Shown here: in pieces, positions 44,261 to 54,590 of the stretch
How positions within the stretch are numbered: the first letter of the stretch is position 1
How the letters are laid out: every line of letters starts with the position of its first letter
Assembly: GCA_002803225.1 (NCBI GenBank)
Contig: NXFV01001146.1
Span: 1-64,000 of the forward strand
Length of the DNA stretch: 64,000 nt
From: Gamarada debralockiae
Taxonomy: Eukaryota > Ascomycota > Leotiomycetes > Helotiales > Hyphodiscaceae
Direction: 5' to 3'
Notes under the pieces: generated by a model
Databases searched by the model: none
What the model was told of the DNA's origin: nothing
The model's input: the letters and a program-made list of their open reading frames with translations, nothing else
Translations under genes and position numbers: made by a program

Positions 44261-45579
44261 CACAATGCCCACAACCTGGTACTAGATCATTGTTTGTGTA
44301 TTTAAATTTCTGCATCTTACCAGTAGGATCTTAGTGCAACTCCCTATTATCTATCTACACGGGTCCAGATATCTGGTGACGGGTAGATCCTTGGTTTGAC
44401 GTTGCCCTCGTACCCTTGGAAACCGAGACGCCGTTCTTTTTCATCCCTTCATCAACATTACCAAATTCAAAATTCCGCTTTCCGATTGATGCTCAAAGAG
44501 TACCTGCGAACTCTTTGTTCCTAAATCCAGCCACCCACATCAAAGCACGAAGTCGGCTGAGCTTTTCCCGGGGAGAGAGGTACGACCCCGCCACCAAAGG
44601 AAACGTCAACCAGTCGTCGAGAAATCGAGGGTAGCGAGGACCCCCACATTGTGGCTTGCTAAAACTGCGTGAACTGATCGATTCTCATGCACGACGCACA
44701 GCATCCGGCTAGCTCTGAGTTCGACCCTGAAAAGCTTCCTGTGCATCGCAAGACTGCAGAATAAGAAGCTCAGCTAACCCCCCCAATCTCTCACCTATCC
44801 AGAATCGTAAGCTGAGTTGAGACAAGGGAAATCATTCTGCCTTGTCTTGACCTTTTGGCTCGAGGAGCGTGGGGAGATTCTTAATCCTGCTTTCACTGCT
44901 GAGGAGGAGGCGAGATCCGTGGATCAGCTGAACTCCAGGTTTTTACTCTTTGGACACCCTTACGGAGTTTACTACATGCGAGGGTACATTATCTTACTCG
45001 ATAATTACTTCGTACTGTTTCGTATCTACACCCACCCTCGAATTACCCCGCTGATGAGTCCTAACCTCAAGCACGCAACGACGAACCTAAGAACCGAGCC
45101 ATACATCTACGCCTTCACGGACACCCCGACCTACTACGCCCCACGAGTGGGTAGTTTCTCTTCCCGTCGAAGCCGATTGATCTTTGAGGCTTGGGAACCG
45201 GGTGGCTGCAAGGCACTGCTACGAGGAAGGTCAGGCTGCATAGAACCCTTGTCATAGTCCCGGGAAACTCCCGATTTGGAAACATAAGATACATCATGAA
45301 TGCCCAGATATCCTTTATTGTAAGCCTTCCTCTTCCTCGTGGTTTAAAACTCCAAGTCACACTTTGTTGGTTTCCCTGATCCGTCTTCGGCTGGAATATA
45401 TACATGGTTGCTCTGGGTCATCATCCAGACATAACCATGGCCAGTGAACGGTTGTATTGTTGACAGCATTTTGTTACTGGTGTTATGAATCATGGATTAT
45501 GTCTCTGTTACGAACGCCTCGTCCCTTCCTGCTCTTTTACATCAGAAAACGCCCTCATCTGAGGGTGGACCGCTCCTTT
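44261..45579. other. Intergenic, nothing seen
   Basis: Short ORFs on both strands (44416-44634, 44817-45257, 45115-45405) show no domain and no splice context. Confidence 0.45.
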
Positions 45580-46770
45580 ATGTCCGAAGACATCGTCAAG
45601 CCGATCCTCTTGACCACCACTGACGGCACACAGGAGGGCCAATTCAGCCTCATCCATATCCCATTATCACTCTACTCCGCACTCCTTCAACCCATCCTCC
45701 GAGTTCTTCTCCCTCATGGCGGACCAACCTGCACCGACGAGCCAGAAGGTCTTCTCGAAGGCTTGTCTATCGACAACCAGCATGGCTTCCTCAATATCTC
45801 CATAACGCCCATCGAATGCTCAGTCGTCTGCCACACATCCTGGGCACAAAATGTCTTCGAACCAGTCATCCGTCAGCTCCCCAAAGAAGCCTCGAAACAG
45901 GTGTCGATATCAAAGGACAGTTACATCGTGTTCTCCGTTAGCAGCGCAGGCATGGAAGCAGGACAAAGAGTAATGGACCTCACAGCCCCGCTCGCCATGG
46001 CCGGCATCCCCATCTTCTTCATCACAACATACTACACGGACTTCATTCTCGTGCCTTCCAAAGACCGCCATACAGTCGGACAAGCACTTCTAGCTCGCGG
46101 TTTCGAGTTCTCCGAGAACGACTCAGCGTATGTTGCGCCGACAGCTATCTCACATTCTCGTGGCCCAAGCACGGCTTCAGATCCCCCGTCTACTCCACCA
46201 CCGTCCAATGTCGCAGAGCTACAGATCCGAACGTTTAGCCAGCTTAAGAAACGCAACGTCGTGCCCTTCGTCGAACCAAATCTACATCTCGTACAATGCT
46301 CCGGGAAAGAAAACCCCCACGAAGACGAGTACCGCCCCTCCTCAAACGGGAACGGCGGCGGCACAAACGGAACCACACATTCCTGGCTCGAGAACCTCGA
46401 TCCCAAACTTTACCTCGGCCTCATCTCCGCCCTCACCCAACGACCCAAATTCCTTTCCATCACACTCACCCAAGACGACGCCCCTTCTTTGCTGTTAGAT
46501 AAGAATTTGCTTTGGCTGTTTGGGAACAGCATAGCGGGCGATACGGAGGGGGATTTGGTGCCTATTTTCCTAGATTTGGTGGATTTGCCGTTGGAGAGTA
46601 CGGGGATTGTTTGTGGTGTTGCGGGGAAACTTGTGGATGAGATGAGGGTTCATGATCCTGCTGCTGGACACGGTGCGGAACTTTCGTACCTTTCGACTGC
46701 TAGGGCGGGAGCTGTGATATTGAGTTCGGAGGGGAGTGCGATGGCGTTGGATGCGCTGAGCCGTTGTTGA
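45580..46770 (+). CDS. ACT-domain protein, CASTOR/GATSL-like
   Basis: Single exon of 396 residues from MSEDIVKPILL. The open frame extends to 45457, but the upstream residues are basic and atypical. Tandem ACT-type domains are suggested by FSLIHIPLSLYSALLQPILR, the FLNISITPIECSVVC strand, EASKQVSISKDSYIVFSVSS, and APLAMAGIPIFFITTYYTDF. The last of these is the amino-acid-binding turn seen in arginine sensors of the CASTOR/GATSL group. A Ser/Pro-rich insert lies near 230-310, and a second alpha/beta half near 325-396 (LSYLSTARAGAVILSSEG). In animals such proteins bind arginine and control TORC1 signalling; the fungal relatives are not well studied. Substrate and partner are unknown here. Confidence 0.78.
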   Translation: MSEDIVKPILLTTTDGTQEGQFSLIHIPLSLYSALLQPILRVLLPHGGPTCTDEPEGLLEGLSIDNQHGFLNISITPIECSVVCHTSWAQNVFEPVIRQLPKEASKQVSISKDSYIVFSVSSAGMEAGQRVMDLTAPLAMAGIPIFFITTYYTDFILVPSKDRHTVGQALLARGFEFSENDSAYVAPTAISHSRGPSTASDPPSTPPPSNVAELQIRTFSQLKKRNVVPFVEPNLHLVQCSGKENPHEDEYRPSSNGNGGGTNGTTHSWLENLDPKLYLGLISALTQRPKFLSITLTQDDAPSLLLDKNLLWLFGNSIAGDTEGDLVPIFLDLVDLPLESTGIVCGVAGKLVDEMRVHDPAAGHGAELSYLSTARAGAVILSSEGSAMALDALSRC

Positions 46771-48526
46771 AGAAAGGTAGCGTTGCTTAGACGGCTTCCA
46801 CTTGTCCGCCCCATTCCTTGATCCGTGGAGTTGGACTAAGGAGATGGAAAGGTGTAAGGGAGAGTGGGTAGATGGTGCGAATAACTCCTCTCATGTTCAT
46901 ACGGTCGGTCTTGCATGGAAGGAATCGGGTAGATTTGGACTCGTGAACGGGAAAAAGGCTGCATTGCATGGAAGGTCGGGACAAAAGTTTCTTTGGACTT
47001 TGCTCTGGGTCAAAATTGGTGCTTGGTGCAAAGGTAGCATGCGATGGAGTATATGTGGGCGGTGCGTTTGCGATGTGTTTATGAATGAGTATTAATTCCA
47101 CTTGAGATGACGTCTTCGACAATCGAATTGACTTCTACGCGGCGGATATATTATGCTATCTTTATGCTTGCTTTTTCTCCCTACATCCCATCTTGAATTT
47201 AGAGATTCGTGGAGTCTTGGGAATTGATCCGTCCATTCCAACTCAACATTCAAAGTCCATGGAACTCAGCATGTCACAGCAGCGAGACCGGAAGTATCTC
47301 CGACCATCATCCTATGCTGAAGGAACCCAAAGAAATGGGAATTGCAGAAATCTCTCACCTGATCTGCAAAAATCGTCCGCCATTCCAGAAAAAAAAAGAA
47401 ATTTTTTTTTTTATTAATTGGGAAGCAAAAAGTAGAGATCTTCATCCCCCGCCTGCAGGGAAGGGGCTGGTTTTATTACCACGTGATATGATTTGAAATG
47501 GATGAAATGCCATGGGTGAAGGTATTTCCATCGAGAGTACGAGGATATTTGTACCAAGAGACAAGATCTACGTTATACTTTGATCTTGCGATTGAATCGG
47601 GATTTTCGGCAGTTCAAGAGATGCCCCTCTCCAGAGGCAATCTTACCTTACCTAATTTTCAAAAGTGCTCAAGACCTGCAGGGAGCAGCTCGTATCGCCT
47701 TGCCATTTCTTGCAAGAAATTGGTCACAGAAATACCACTTGGTACGCTCACAAGGTTCAGAGGAGAGCAAAATGAGCTCATATTAATAATTTACCCAAAA
47801 CCTTTCTCCTCTTTCCAGGTGGTGAAGTATTTAATAGGGGGATTGTTGCATGACGTGCAAGCATCACCAGAATGGGACGTGGGTTGCGATGCGGGGAAGT
47901 GGGCAAAATTTGAAAGTCCCGTGCGCAGGAAGAACCAGAGTAAAAATGAAAAGCGCCGCATTTCGATCTCAACCTCTTCGATACCAAGACTAGGTCGTAG
48001 GCTCCTTTTCGACTCCAGAGCTTCCATTTCAGTATTATAGACTTATTGAGATTCTTTTATTTCTTTGGCAGTGTACAGAATATTGCACTGCGGACACATG
48101 AAGTAACACTTGCATTCCCCGTCCTTATGGCTCTCCATACAAGCTATCCGTTCGATTTTTACTTGGTGACGACACTCATCATCGTGTGGCTGGAACTCCG
48201 TAGCACAAGGCACTTAACGATGGGTTTTGTGCAGCACAAACACACTCCATCCAATCGATCGAGATGCCCAGTTTACGATGTGGCTCCATCAGTGCAGGGA
48301 AAAAGCTTTCCTAGCCTCACAGCTACACTCTCCTCCTGCCTGATGACGACTGACTACTGCTACTGCCTTGTTACCAAACAAACTAATCCACTCCACTTTC
48401 CACATCATTGATTTCGTTTCTGCTTCTTCCACTCTTCATCTTTATTTATAACGCAACAATAATTCCAAAAGTCTTCATATTCGAGAGAATTCTCATCATA
48501 CACGTACAGATTCATCAATCACCAAG
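46771..48526. other. Long intergenic region upstream of opsin
   Basis: 1.75 kb without a supportable gene. The 180-residue plus-strand ORF at 47498-48040 lacks domains and codon bias. An A-run followed by a T-run lies at about 47389-47415. It probably contains the opsin promoter and 5' UTR. Confidence 0.5.
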
Positions 48527-49543
48527 ATGGCAAACATAGTTGATCCCGTTTGGGCCTTCAAGACTTCGAGCCTGCTCGTCCCTACCAGCTCCTCGACCGT
48601 GTCTCCCATCCCAACTGTCATCCCCAACTTGCCTCACTATGAAAAGGTTGGAGAGACTGGTACCAAGACACTATGGGTGAGTTGGCCTCCATTCCATCTC
48701 TGAAGCATCTACTAACCCTCAATTCAGGTTGTCTTCATCCTCATGCTCATCTCTACTATCACATTGATCTTCATGGCCTGGAGAGTCCCAGTGGTAAGCT
48801 TACTCCTCACTCCACTTACCTTCCATCTGCTAACAAATCTGCCACAGCAAAAGCGTCTCTTCCACATCATCACCGCTCTAATCACCACCTTCGCCACCCT
48901 CTCCTACTACGCCATGGCAACCGGTGAAGGCACCTCCTTCGTACACATCGTCCTCAAGGAATCCCACAAGCACGGCATCCCGAACACCGTCGAACATGTC
49001 TTCCGCCAAGTTTTCTGGGCTCGCTACGTCGACTGGGCTCTCACCACCCCACTGCTCCTCCTCGATCTCTCCTTCCTCGCCGGCCTCAGCGGAGCAGACA
49101 TCTTCGTCGTCGTCGTCGCAGACGTCATCATGGTTCTCACCGGCCTCTTCGCAGCCTTCACTCAAGGAGACGGTGTCAAGTGGGGCTGGTTTGCTATGGC
49201 TTGTGTCGCATACCTGTTCATCGTCTACATCCTGGTCATGCCTGGTCGTCGCGCCGTTGCTTCGAAGGGCAATGCTACTGCCAAGCTGTTCAATTCCATC
49301 GGAGGCTTTACTTTGGTCCTCTGGACTTTGTATCCTATTGTTTGGGGTATCTCCGATGGAGCGAGAAAGTGGTCCGTTGATGCTGAGATCATTGCGTATG
49401 CTGTTCTTGACATCCTTGCTAAGCCTGTCTTTGGTTTCTGGCTCTTGTTCGCGCATGCGAAGAATGTTCCTTCTATTGACGGGTTCTGGAGCAATGGTTT
49501 GACTGGTGAGGGTACTGTTCGTCTTGGTGACGATGAGGCTTAA
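48527..49543 (+). CDS. Fungal opsin (retinal-binding, proton-pump type)
   Basis: Three exons, 48527-48676, 48728-48793 and 48848-49543, encode 303 residues with seven membrane helices after a 45-residue extracellular leader. Helix G has LDILAKPVFGFW: K264 is the retinal Schiff-base lysine, and D260 matches Asp212 of bacteriorhodopsin. Helix C has ARYVDWALTTPLLLLDLSF: R131, D134 and D145 match Arg82, the proton acceptor Asp85 and the donor Asp96. The full pump set is therefore present, as in Leptosphaeria rhodopsin and CarO. Opsin-related proteins without the lysine are excluded. The second intron (54 nt) is a multiple of three with no stop, so retention would insert 18 residues. Retinal would come from carotenoid cleavage; no carotenoid gene is in this window. 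Confidence 0.95.
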
Positions 49544-50281
49544 AACGCCTTACCACATACCGGTACCTGTTGAACCAAAATATCGGAGCTAAAAATGAGA
49601 TGCCATTGATTCTCATGAGGTGGAGGGGCCAGAGGAATTAATTAGTGGAAGAAGTTGAAGTGGGCTGCTTGGAATGGAAGGAAAGGGTGCATTATGAGTC
49701 TTGCATGGGGTTTGTTTCTTTTCTCACTCTTAGCGAGTACTGTAGAAACGCTTGCTTCATTCGGTTTCGGTACATTCGAGGATTGGTTCCTGAGCTGAGC
49801 TTGGTGAAAAGTATTGCTTACATTCTTAGGTTGTGAATAATGAGATTCGATGTTAATAAGCTTCCTGCTCGTTCGGTGATCGTGATTATCGAGAGTGTTA
49901 GCTGTGACTCTTGAGGCATGAGGAGCGTGGCAACTTCAAGAGAAACTCGTGCATTTCCTGGAGCAATTGCTCCGCTCATCTGCAGTTGATCTACTTTGAG
50001 CTTCGTGCATACCTGCACAAGTGCCGGCATCTCACGGAAATTGTGCTCCGCAGACCAGATAACAGGTGCAAGTTGAAATTTTGAGCAAGTCGATCCGACA
50101 TGCTCCAGTATTTTTGGCTTTAGTACGGGGCAGGGAAGGCACAAAGGAGAGACTCGAACATGTCAAAAGTTAATCAATCGGGTAGATGAGTAATAGTGAT
50201 AATGCAAAGCACGTTCACGCACATGAGCAGTGGATGAAGCATTTTGGATTTTGTTCTTGTTGTTATTTACACATCAATAAG
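49544..50281. other. Intergenic, nothing seen
   Basis: 3' flank of the opsin gene. A minus-strand ORF at 49818-50144 shows no domain. Confidence 0.45.
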
Positions 50282-50510
50282 CTATCAAAAGCAAAGCCAG
50301 ATCCTCCCATCTTACCACTTGATACAATACATAACCACTTTAACTCCTCTCCTCCATAAGCTATCAAAAGCAAAGCCAAATCCTCCCATCGTACCACTGA
50401 TACAATACATAACCACTTTCACTCCTCTCCTCCATAAGCTATCAAAAGCAAAGCCAAATCCTTCCATCTTGCCACTGATACAATACATAACCACTTTCAC
50501 TCCTCTCCTC
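50282..50510. repeat. Tandem repeat of about 78 bp, about three copies
   Basis: Units start at 50282, 50360 and 50439 with CTATCAAAAGCAAAGCCA and end in CACTCCTCTCCTCC. Copies differ by a few substitutions and one indel. The third copy merges into the sequence that is duplicated near 54.3 kb. The array lies just beyond the 3' end of the HNH gene. Confidence 0.9.
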
Positions 50511-50567
50511 CCCTTCTCCCCTTCTGTCCTCCTGCTAGTCTTACATAACCGTTCCTTCTGTGCTGCT
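50472..50567. repeat. 96-bp segment, copy A
   Basis: Direct repeat of 54273-54368, 93 of 96 positions equal, with all three differences C/T. It covers the last nine codons of the HNH gene and its 3' flank. Confidence 0.9.
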
Positions 50568-52285
50568 CTCCATTCCCTCTGTCTCCTCTGTTTGCTTACG
50601 TCCCTCGATAGAAGGCATCAGTGAGCTTTTTTCTGGCACATCTCCTCTTTTGCTGCTCTCCTCCATTCCCTCTGTCTCCTCTGCATGCTGACGTCCCTCG
50701 ATAGAAGGCATCAGTGAGATTTTTCCTGGCACATCGTCTGGGGGAGAGGAACTAGGAAGGCCTGACACATCGTCTGGGGGAGAAGAACTAGTAAGGCCTA
50801 GCACATCGTCGGGGAGAGAGGAACTAGTAAAGCCAGGCGCATCGTGGTGGGGAGAGGAACTAATAAGGCCTAGCAAATCGTCTCGGAGAGAAAAACTAGT
50901 AAGGCCTGGCACAGCGTGTGGGAGAGAAGAACTAGGAAGGAACGATCCATCTCCGGTCTCATCAAGTCCGAGATTGCTAATGTCCTCGAAGGATTCGTCG
51001 CCCACATCTTCCTCTGTTCCCCATGCCATCTCATCGTCGAAGAATCCGCCCCACGTATCGTCCTCTACATCTGCCGCACCTGCCATACCTGTGAGTCGCT
51101 GCAAGAACCATTGCATTTCCAATAGAGTGTAGCTTGGTAGGGGTAGTTCGTCTGGATCATCGGTTGTTATTGTAAAGCAGTCACCGGTGCGGATATAGGC
51201 AGGCTTGTCGTCGGCGCGGAGGTCGCACAAGCGGGCTCCCTTGTATTTCCAGCCACCTTTGGTTGAATCTGGTTTGCGAAGGAGGGAGATCCGAAGAGAT
51301 TGTTGGTTGGTTTGCCAGAAGAATCGGACTGTCAGAGATTTCTTGTCTTCAGGATCGGAGATTGGTTGAAGAGCAAATGCTCCGTTGTTCCAGAGACAAT
51401 GTGCGTCTCTTGAGAGAGTAATGAGATTTTTTGTAGTCTCTACTCCTGGTCCTTCTGAAAGGCTGGGAAATACTACTGCTTTCCAGGCGTCAATCTTCTC
51501 TGTAGGCCAAAAGTGCTTCAGAGTACTCCAAAAGAGTTGCCGCTTGCCATTCAGCGTTTCTTTTCCCATAAGGGAGAATGGGTAGATATGCGCAACTTCG
51601 AGAGCCTCGCCCATGTTCGTAAGTACGCAGCGAGAATCATCTCGTTTTTTTGCCTAAACTTTATTAGTAACAACTTTGCAATGTAACAGGGAGTATTTTA
51701 GACTTACCTTACGCTTTTCTTTCTTAGAGCGCTCCTCAGAGGGTTCCTCAGTAAGCTTTTGCTTTTTGGATTGCGAATATTCTTCTTGTTCTCGTACTCT
51801 TTTCAGAGATGGAGAAACCATGGCAGCTCCTGGTGAAGATTGCGCTGCTGGTGAAGATTGCGCTCCTGGTGAAGAATGTGCTCCTGATGAGGACGGTCGT
51901 AGCATTTGACCAATTGACGATGGCGATAGCGATGGTGAATTGTTTGGCGTTGTTGTAGTTGAAGTTGAACCCAATCGAGTTTGAGTCCCTGAAATATTAA
52001 CTATGGCATAAAGGAGCTTGATAGTATTAACTTACAGGCTCCAATCATCAGTGGGGTTAAATGATACAACGATCTTACCCCCAAGCGGTCCCCTTCTTCT
52101 ATCAACAATTTCAGCATGCCAAGGTCACACAACTGGCATGCTGCCCAGAAATGCTTTGGTACTGAGGTTTTGAGCATTTTATGCAATTCCTTCAGAAGGG
52201 CTTGACGCTCTGCGCTTGGTTGGTTGTAATCCTCCGCTGTTGGCTCCGGCTGGCCGCCTGTTGGCTGCTGCTGAGATGACGCCAT
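50541..52285 (-). CDS. HNH-endonuclease-domain protein with repeat tail
   Basis: Exons 52285-52036, 51988-51707 and 51652-50541, with introns of 47 and 54 nt, encode 547 residues. The N-terminal third is helical (RQALLKELHKML) then Ser/Thr/Pro-rich and basic (KKQKLTEEPSEERSKKEKRK). The HNH_2-type domain follows: RCVLTN, then VAHIYPFSLM with the metal-site His, KNLITLSRDAHCLWN, and a beta-rich part (SLTVRFFW). Such domains are common in ascomycete proteins of unknown role. The tail has six 12-residue units (like GLTSSSPPDDVS) encoded by 36-bp repeats at 50725-50940. It also has two copies of a block containing SLMPSIEGR. It ends inside a DNA segment duplicated near 54.3 kb. MASSQQQPT is preferred as start over a Met eight codons upstream. 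Catalytic activity is unproven. Confidence 0.85.
50725..50940. repeat. 36-bp minisatellite in HNH gene, six copies
   Basis: Six units of 36 bp, each with an ATCGT core and GGAACTAG-like end, encode 12-residue repeats. A second, longer duplication of about 70 bp (50572-50642 and 50675-50745) flanks it. Both keep the reading frame. Confidence 0.85.
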
Positions 52286-52883
52286 TGCTTGACTTCGATT
52301 TCGGTACAAGTAGTAGTAGAGGAGAAAGCTGTTGACTTTGGTATTGCAGTGTTTGAGATAAGAGGAAGGTCAACTTCGATTTCGGTGAAAGGTGAGGAAA
52401 GGTGTTGAGTCAGGAAGGTGATGAAGGTGTGGTTGCAATGAGTCAGGGAGAAAGTTTCGTCAGGAAATATTGCACGGTAGTGGGAACGTGACTCACAGCC
52501 TCGCCTCGCTCAGCGACGAAAGTCGGGTGCGAACATCTCTGGGCCGCATCTCTCGGAAAGTTGAAGTTTCCGAAGCTCATACGCGAAAATTGCGCGAGGC
52601 TGCGCTGAGATTTGGTTGGAGACTTCTCCTGCGATGCGGAAGACACTTCCTCAGCAGACGAGAGCAAACAGAACATGTCCGCGAGATGATCTCTATGGAG
52701 AGCTGTGCAATTGAACTCGGGTCTGTTCTTGGATACGAACGAGATGTCACTGCTGTCGGATTGTCACTTGCCGATGGGCCATTTGAGATTTGTTTCATCT
52801 CAACATCGTCGACGTCAAGAAGACTGTCTTCTTTACTTTACATACTAACTCACAGCAACTAACTGTATAACAATCCCGCAATC
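52286..52883. other. Divergent promoter region
   Basis: 598 bp between the HNH and SDR start codons on opposite strands. The overlapping ORFs on both strands have no domain. Confidence 0.5.
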
Positions 52884-54010
52884 ATGTGGAATCCATTCCA
52901 TTACTTCAATCTGTAAGTGTGCCACGCACCTTTCAATGACAAGCACAGCTAACTACCACGCAGTCCATCATCCTTCCTCACAACCTTCCTCAGATCCCAA
53001 TTCACGACCCTCCCCTACCCAACACACTCCTTTGCCGGCCAAACCATCGTTATTACAGGCGCTAACACAGGTCTCGGTCTCGAAGCAGCGCGGCATTTCG
53101 TCCGCTTGGGCGCAGCCAAGGTAATTCTCGGCTGCCGCTCTCTAGACAAGGGCTTCAATGCCAAAAAGGACATCCAACACTCCTTCCAAGCCGATCCCGG
53201 TGTTATAGAAGTCTGGGAAGTCGATTTGAACAGCTATGCGAGCGTGAAAGCGTTCTGCAAGAAGGTTGTTGGGTTGGAGAGGGTCGATGCGATTGTAGAG
53301 AATGCGGGCGTCGCGACGCCTGATTTTGAGTTGGCGGAGGAGATAGAGAAGACTATTACGGTTAATGTTATCAGCACTTTTTTGATGGCGTTTCTTGTGC
53401 TGCCGAAGTTGAGGGAGAGTGCGGTGAAGTATAATATGGTGCCACGGCTTACGATTGTTGCGAGTGATGCGCATGAGCAGGCATGTCCACTTCATTCTCT
53501 TGTCAGTTTTGCAGAGGGGTGGAGGCTGATGATGGTGTGATGTGGCAGGCCAGCTTCAGAGAGCAGAATGCGTCAAAAATATTTGACGTCTGGAAGTCCG
53601 ACAAGTACCAGCCGGACCGCTACAACGTTTCCAAACTCCTCGAGATCCTCACTATCCGCTCCCTCGCGCCCGCCATGACTGCCTCTGGCAAACCTGCCGT
53701 TATCCTCAACACTCTCACACCTGGATTCTGCCATAGCGAACTGATGCGACATGCTGTGTTTCCGTTAAACTTTCTGGGTTGGATAGGCAAGAAACTCATT
53801 GGGAGGACGACGGAGATGGGGAGCAGGACACTGGTGGCGGCGGCGTGTGCGGGCGAGGAAAGCCATGGGGAATATATGACGGATTGTAAAGTTGGGGAAG
53901 TAAGTGCGTGGGTTAGGAGTGAGAAGGGGGTGGAGACGCAGAGGAGGGTGTATGATGAGCTATTGGGGGTGTTGGAGGGCATTGAGCCTGGTGTTACTAA
54001 GAATATTTAG
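52884..54010 (+). CDS. Short-chain dehydrogenase, retinol-dehydrogenase-like
   Basis: Exons 52884-52912, 52964-53480 and 53549-54010 encode 335 residues. The second intron begins GCATGT, a GC-AG intron; no GT donor nearby gives an open join, and the junction SDAHEQ-ASFREQ fits the family. The Rossmann fold has VITGANTGLG (cofactor loop, from about residue 39), NAGVA, the catalytic Ser in IVASDAHEQ and YNVSK (Tyr and Lys). An N-terminal aromatic leader may help membrane binding. Homologues reduce or oxidise ketones, retinoids or steroid-like substrates with NAD(P)H. The substrate cannot be told. The opsin gene lies 3.3 kb upstream, but the HNH gene separates them, so a retinal link is speculation. 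Confidence 0.9.
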
Positions 54011-54590
54011 GGAATAGAATGAAATTTTTGTATCAGTGATCTAGGTCTTCGACCCGCAGAAGCGCTGTCTTTGCCTCATGGTCCCGATACCTCTCCCTTG
54101 ATCAATCGTTGAGAGAATTTGAGCTGTCAAGATTCCCTTAGGCATTTGATGCGGTAATGGAAGGAACCATACCATTTTCATACAGGTCTGGATGGAACCA
54201 TGGCAAATGCCTTGGAACCTAGTCACGTGGTTTGTGGCCAATCACTAGATATAAGGCGTGACCAGGCGGATACCACTGATACAATACATAACCACTTTCA
54301 TTCCTCTCCTCCCCTTCTCCCCTTCCGTCCTCCTGCTAGTCTTACATAACCGCTCCTTCTGTGCTGCTTTGGTCTTCGGCTCGCAGAAGCGCCCCAATTG
54401 ACTCCTATTCAGCCGACTCACAGCCTCGCACAGCGACCGAATTAGACCTCGGTTTAACGGCAAACGTAGCCTTGCATGACACACCACCTCCTGTATATAA
54501 CTTCAACAATGCTATCCTGCATTATCGTCTCCCTCCCATTCCTCCCTCTCTTTCTCAATACCCTAAATCATTTCGCCCATTTTATTAATC
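54011..54590. other. Repeat-bearing spacer
   Basis: Contains the second copy of the 96-bp segment (54273-54368). It also has a direct repeat of 22 bp with 20 matches, at 54044-54065 and 54371-54392 (GGTCTTCGxCxCGCAGAAGC). The second copy of that repeat starts just after the 96-bp copy ends. No gene is called. Confidence 0.6.
54273..54368. repeat. 96-bp segment, copy B
   Basis: Direct copy of 50472-50567 with three C/T differences. It lies 222 bp upstream of the AMACR-type gene and carries the former last codons of the HNH gene out of context. Confidence 0.9.

Noticed and set aside
47498..48040. 180-residue plus-strand ORF before the opsin
   Set aside because: No domain, no splice or start context, and composition like non-coding DNA; probably promoter or UTR sequence.
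50282..50510. CRISPR-like array
   Set aside because: Units are 78 bp with no unique spacers, in a eukaryotic context; it is a plain tandem repeat.
48527..54010. Opsin and SDR as a retinal-metabolism gene pair
   Set aside because: They are 3.3 kb apart with an unrelated opposite-strand gene between, and the SDR substrate is unknown; no carotenoid oxygenase is present.
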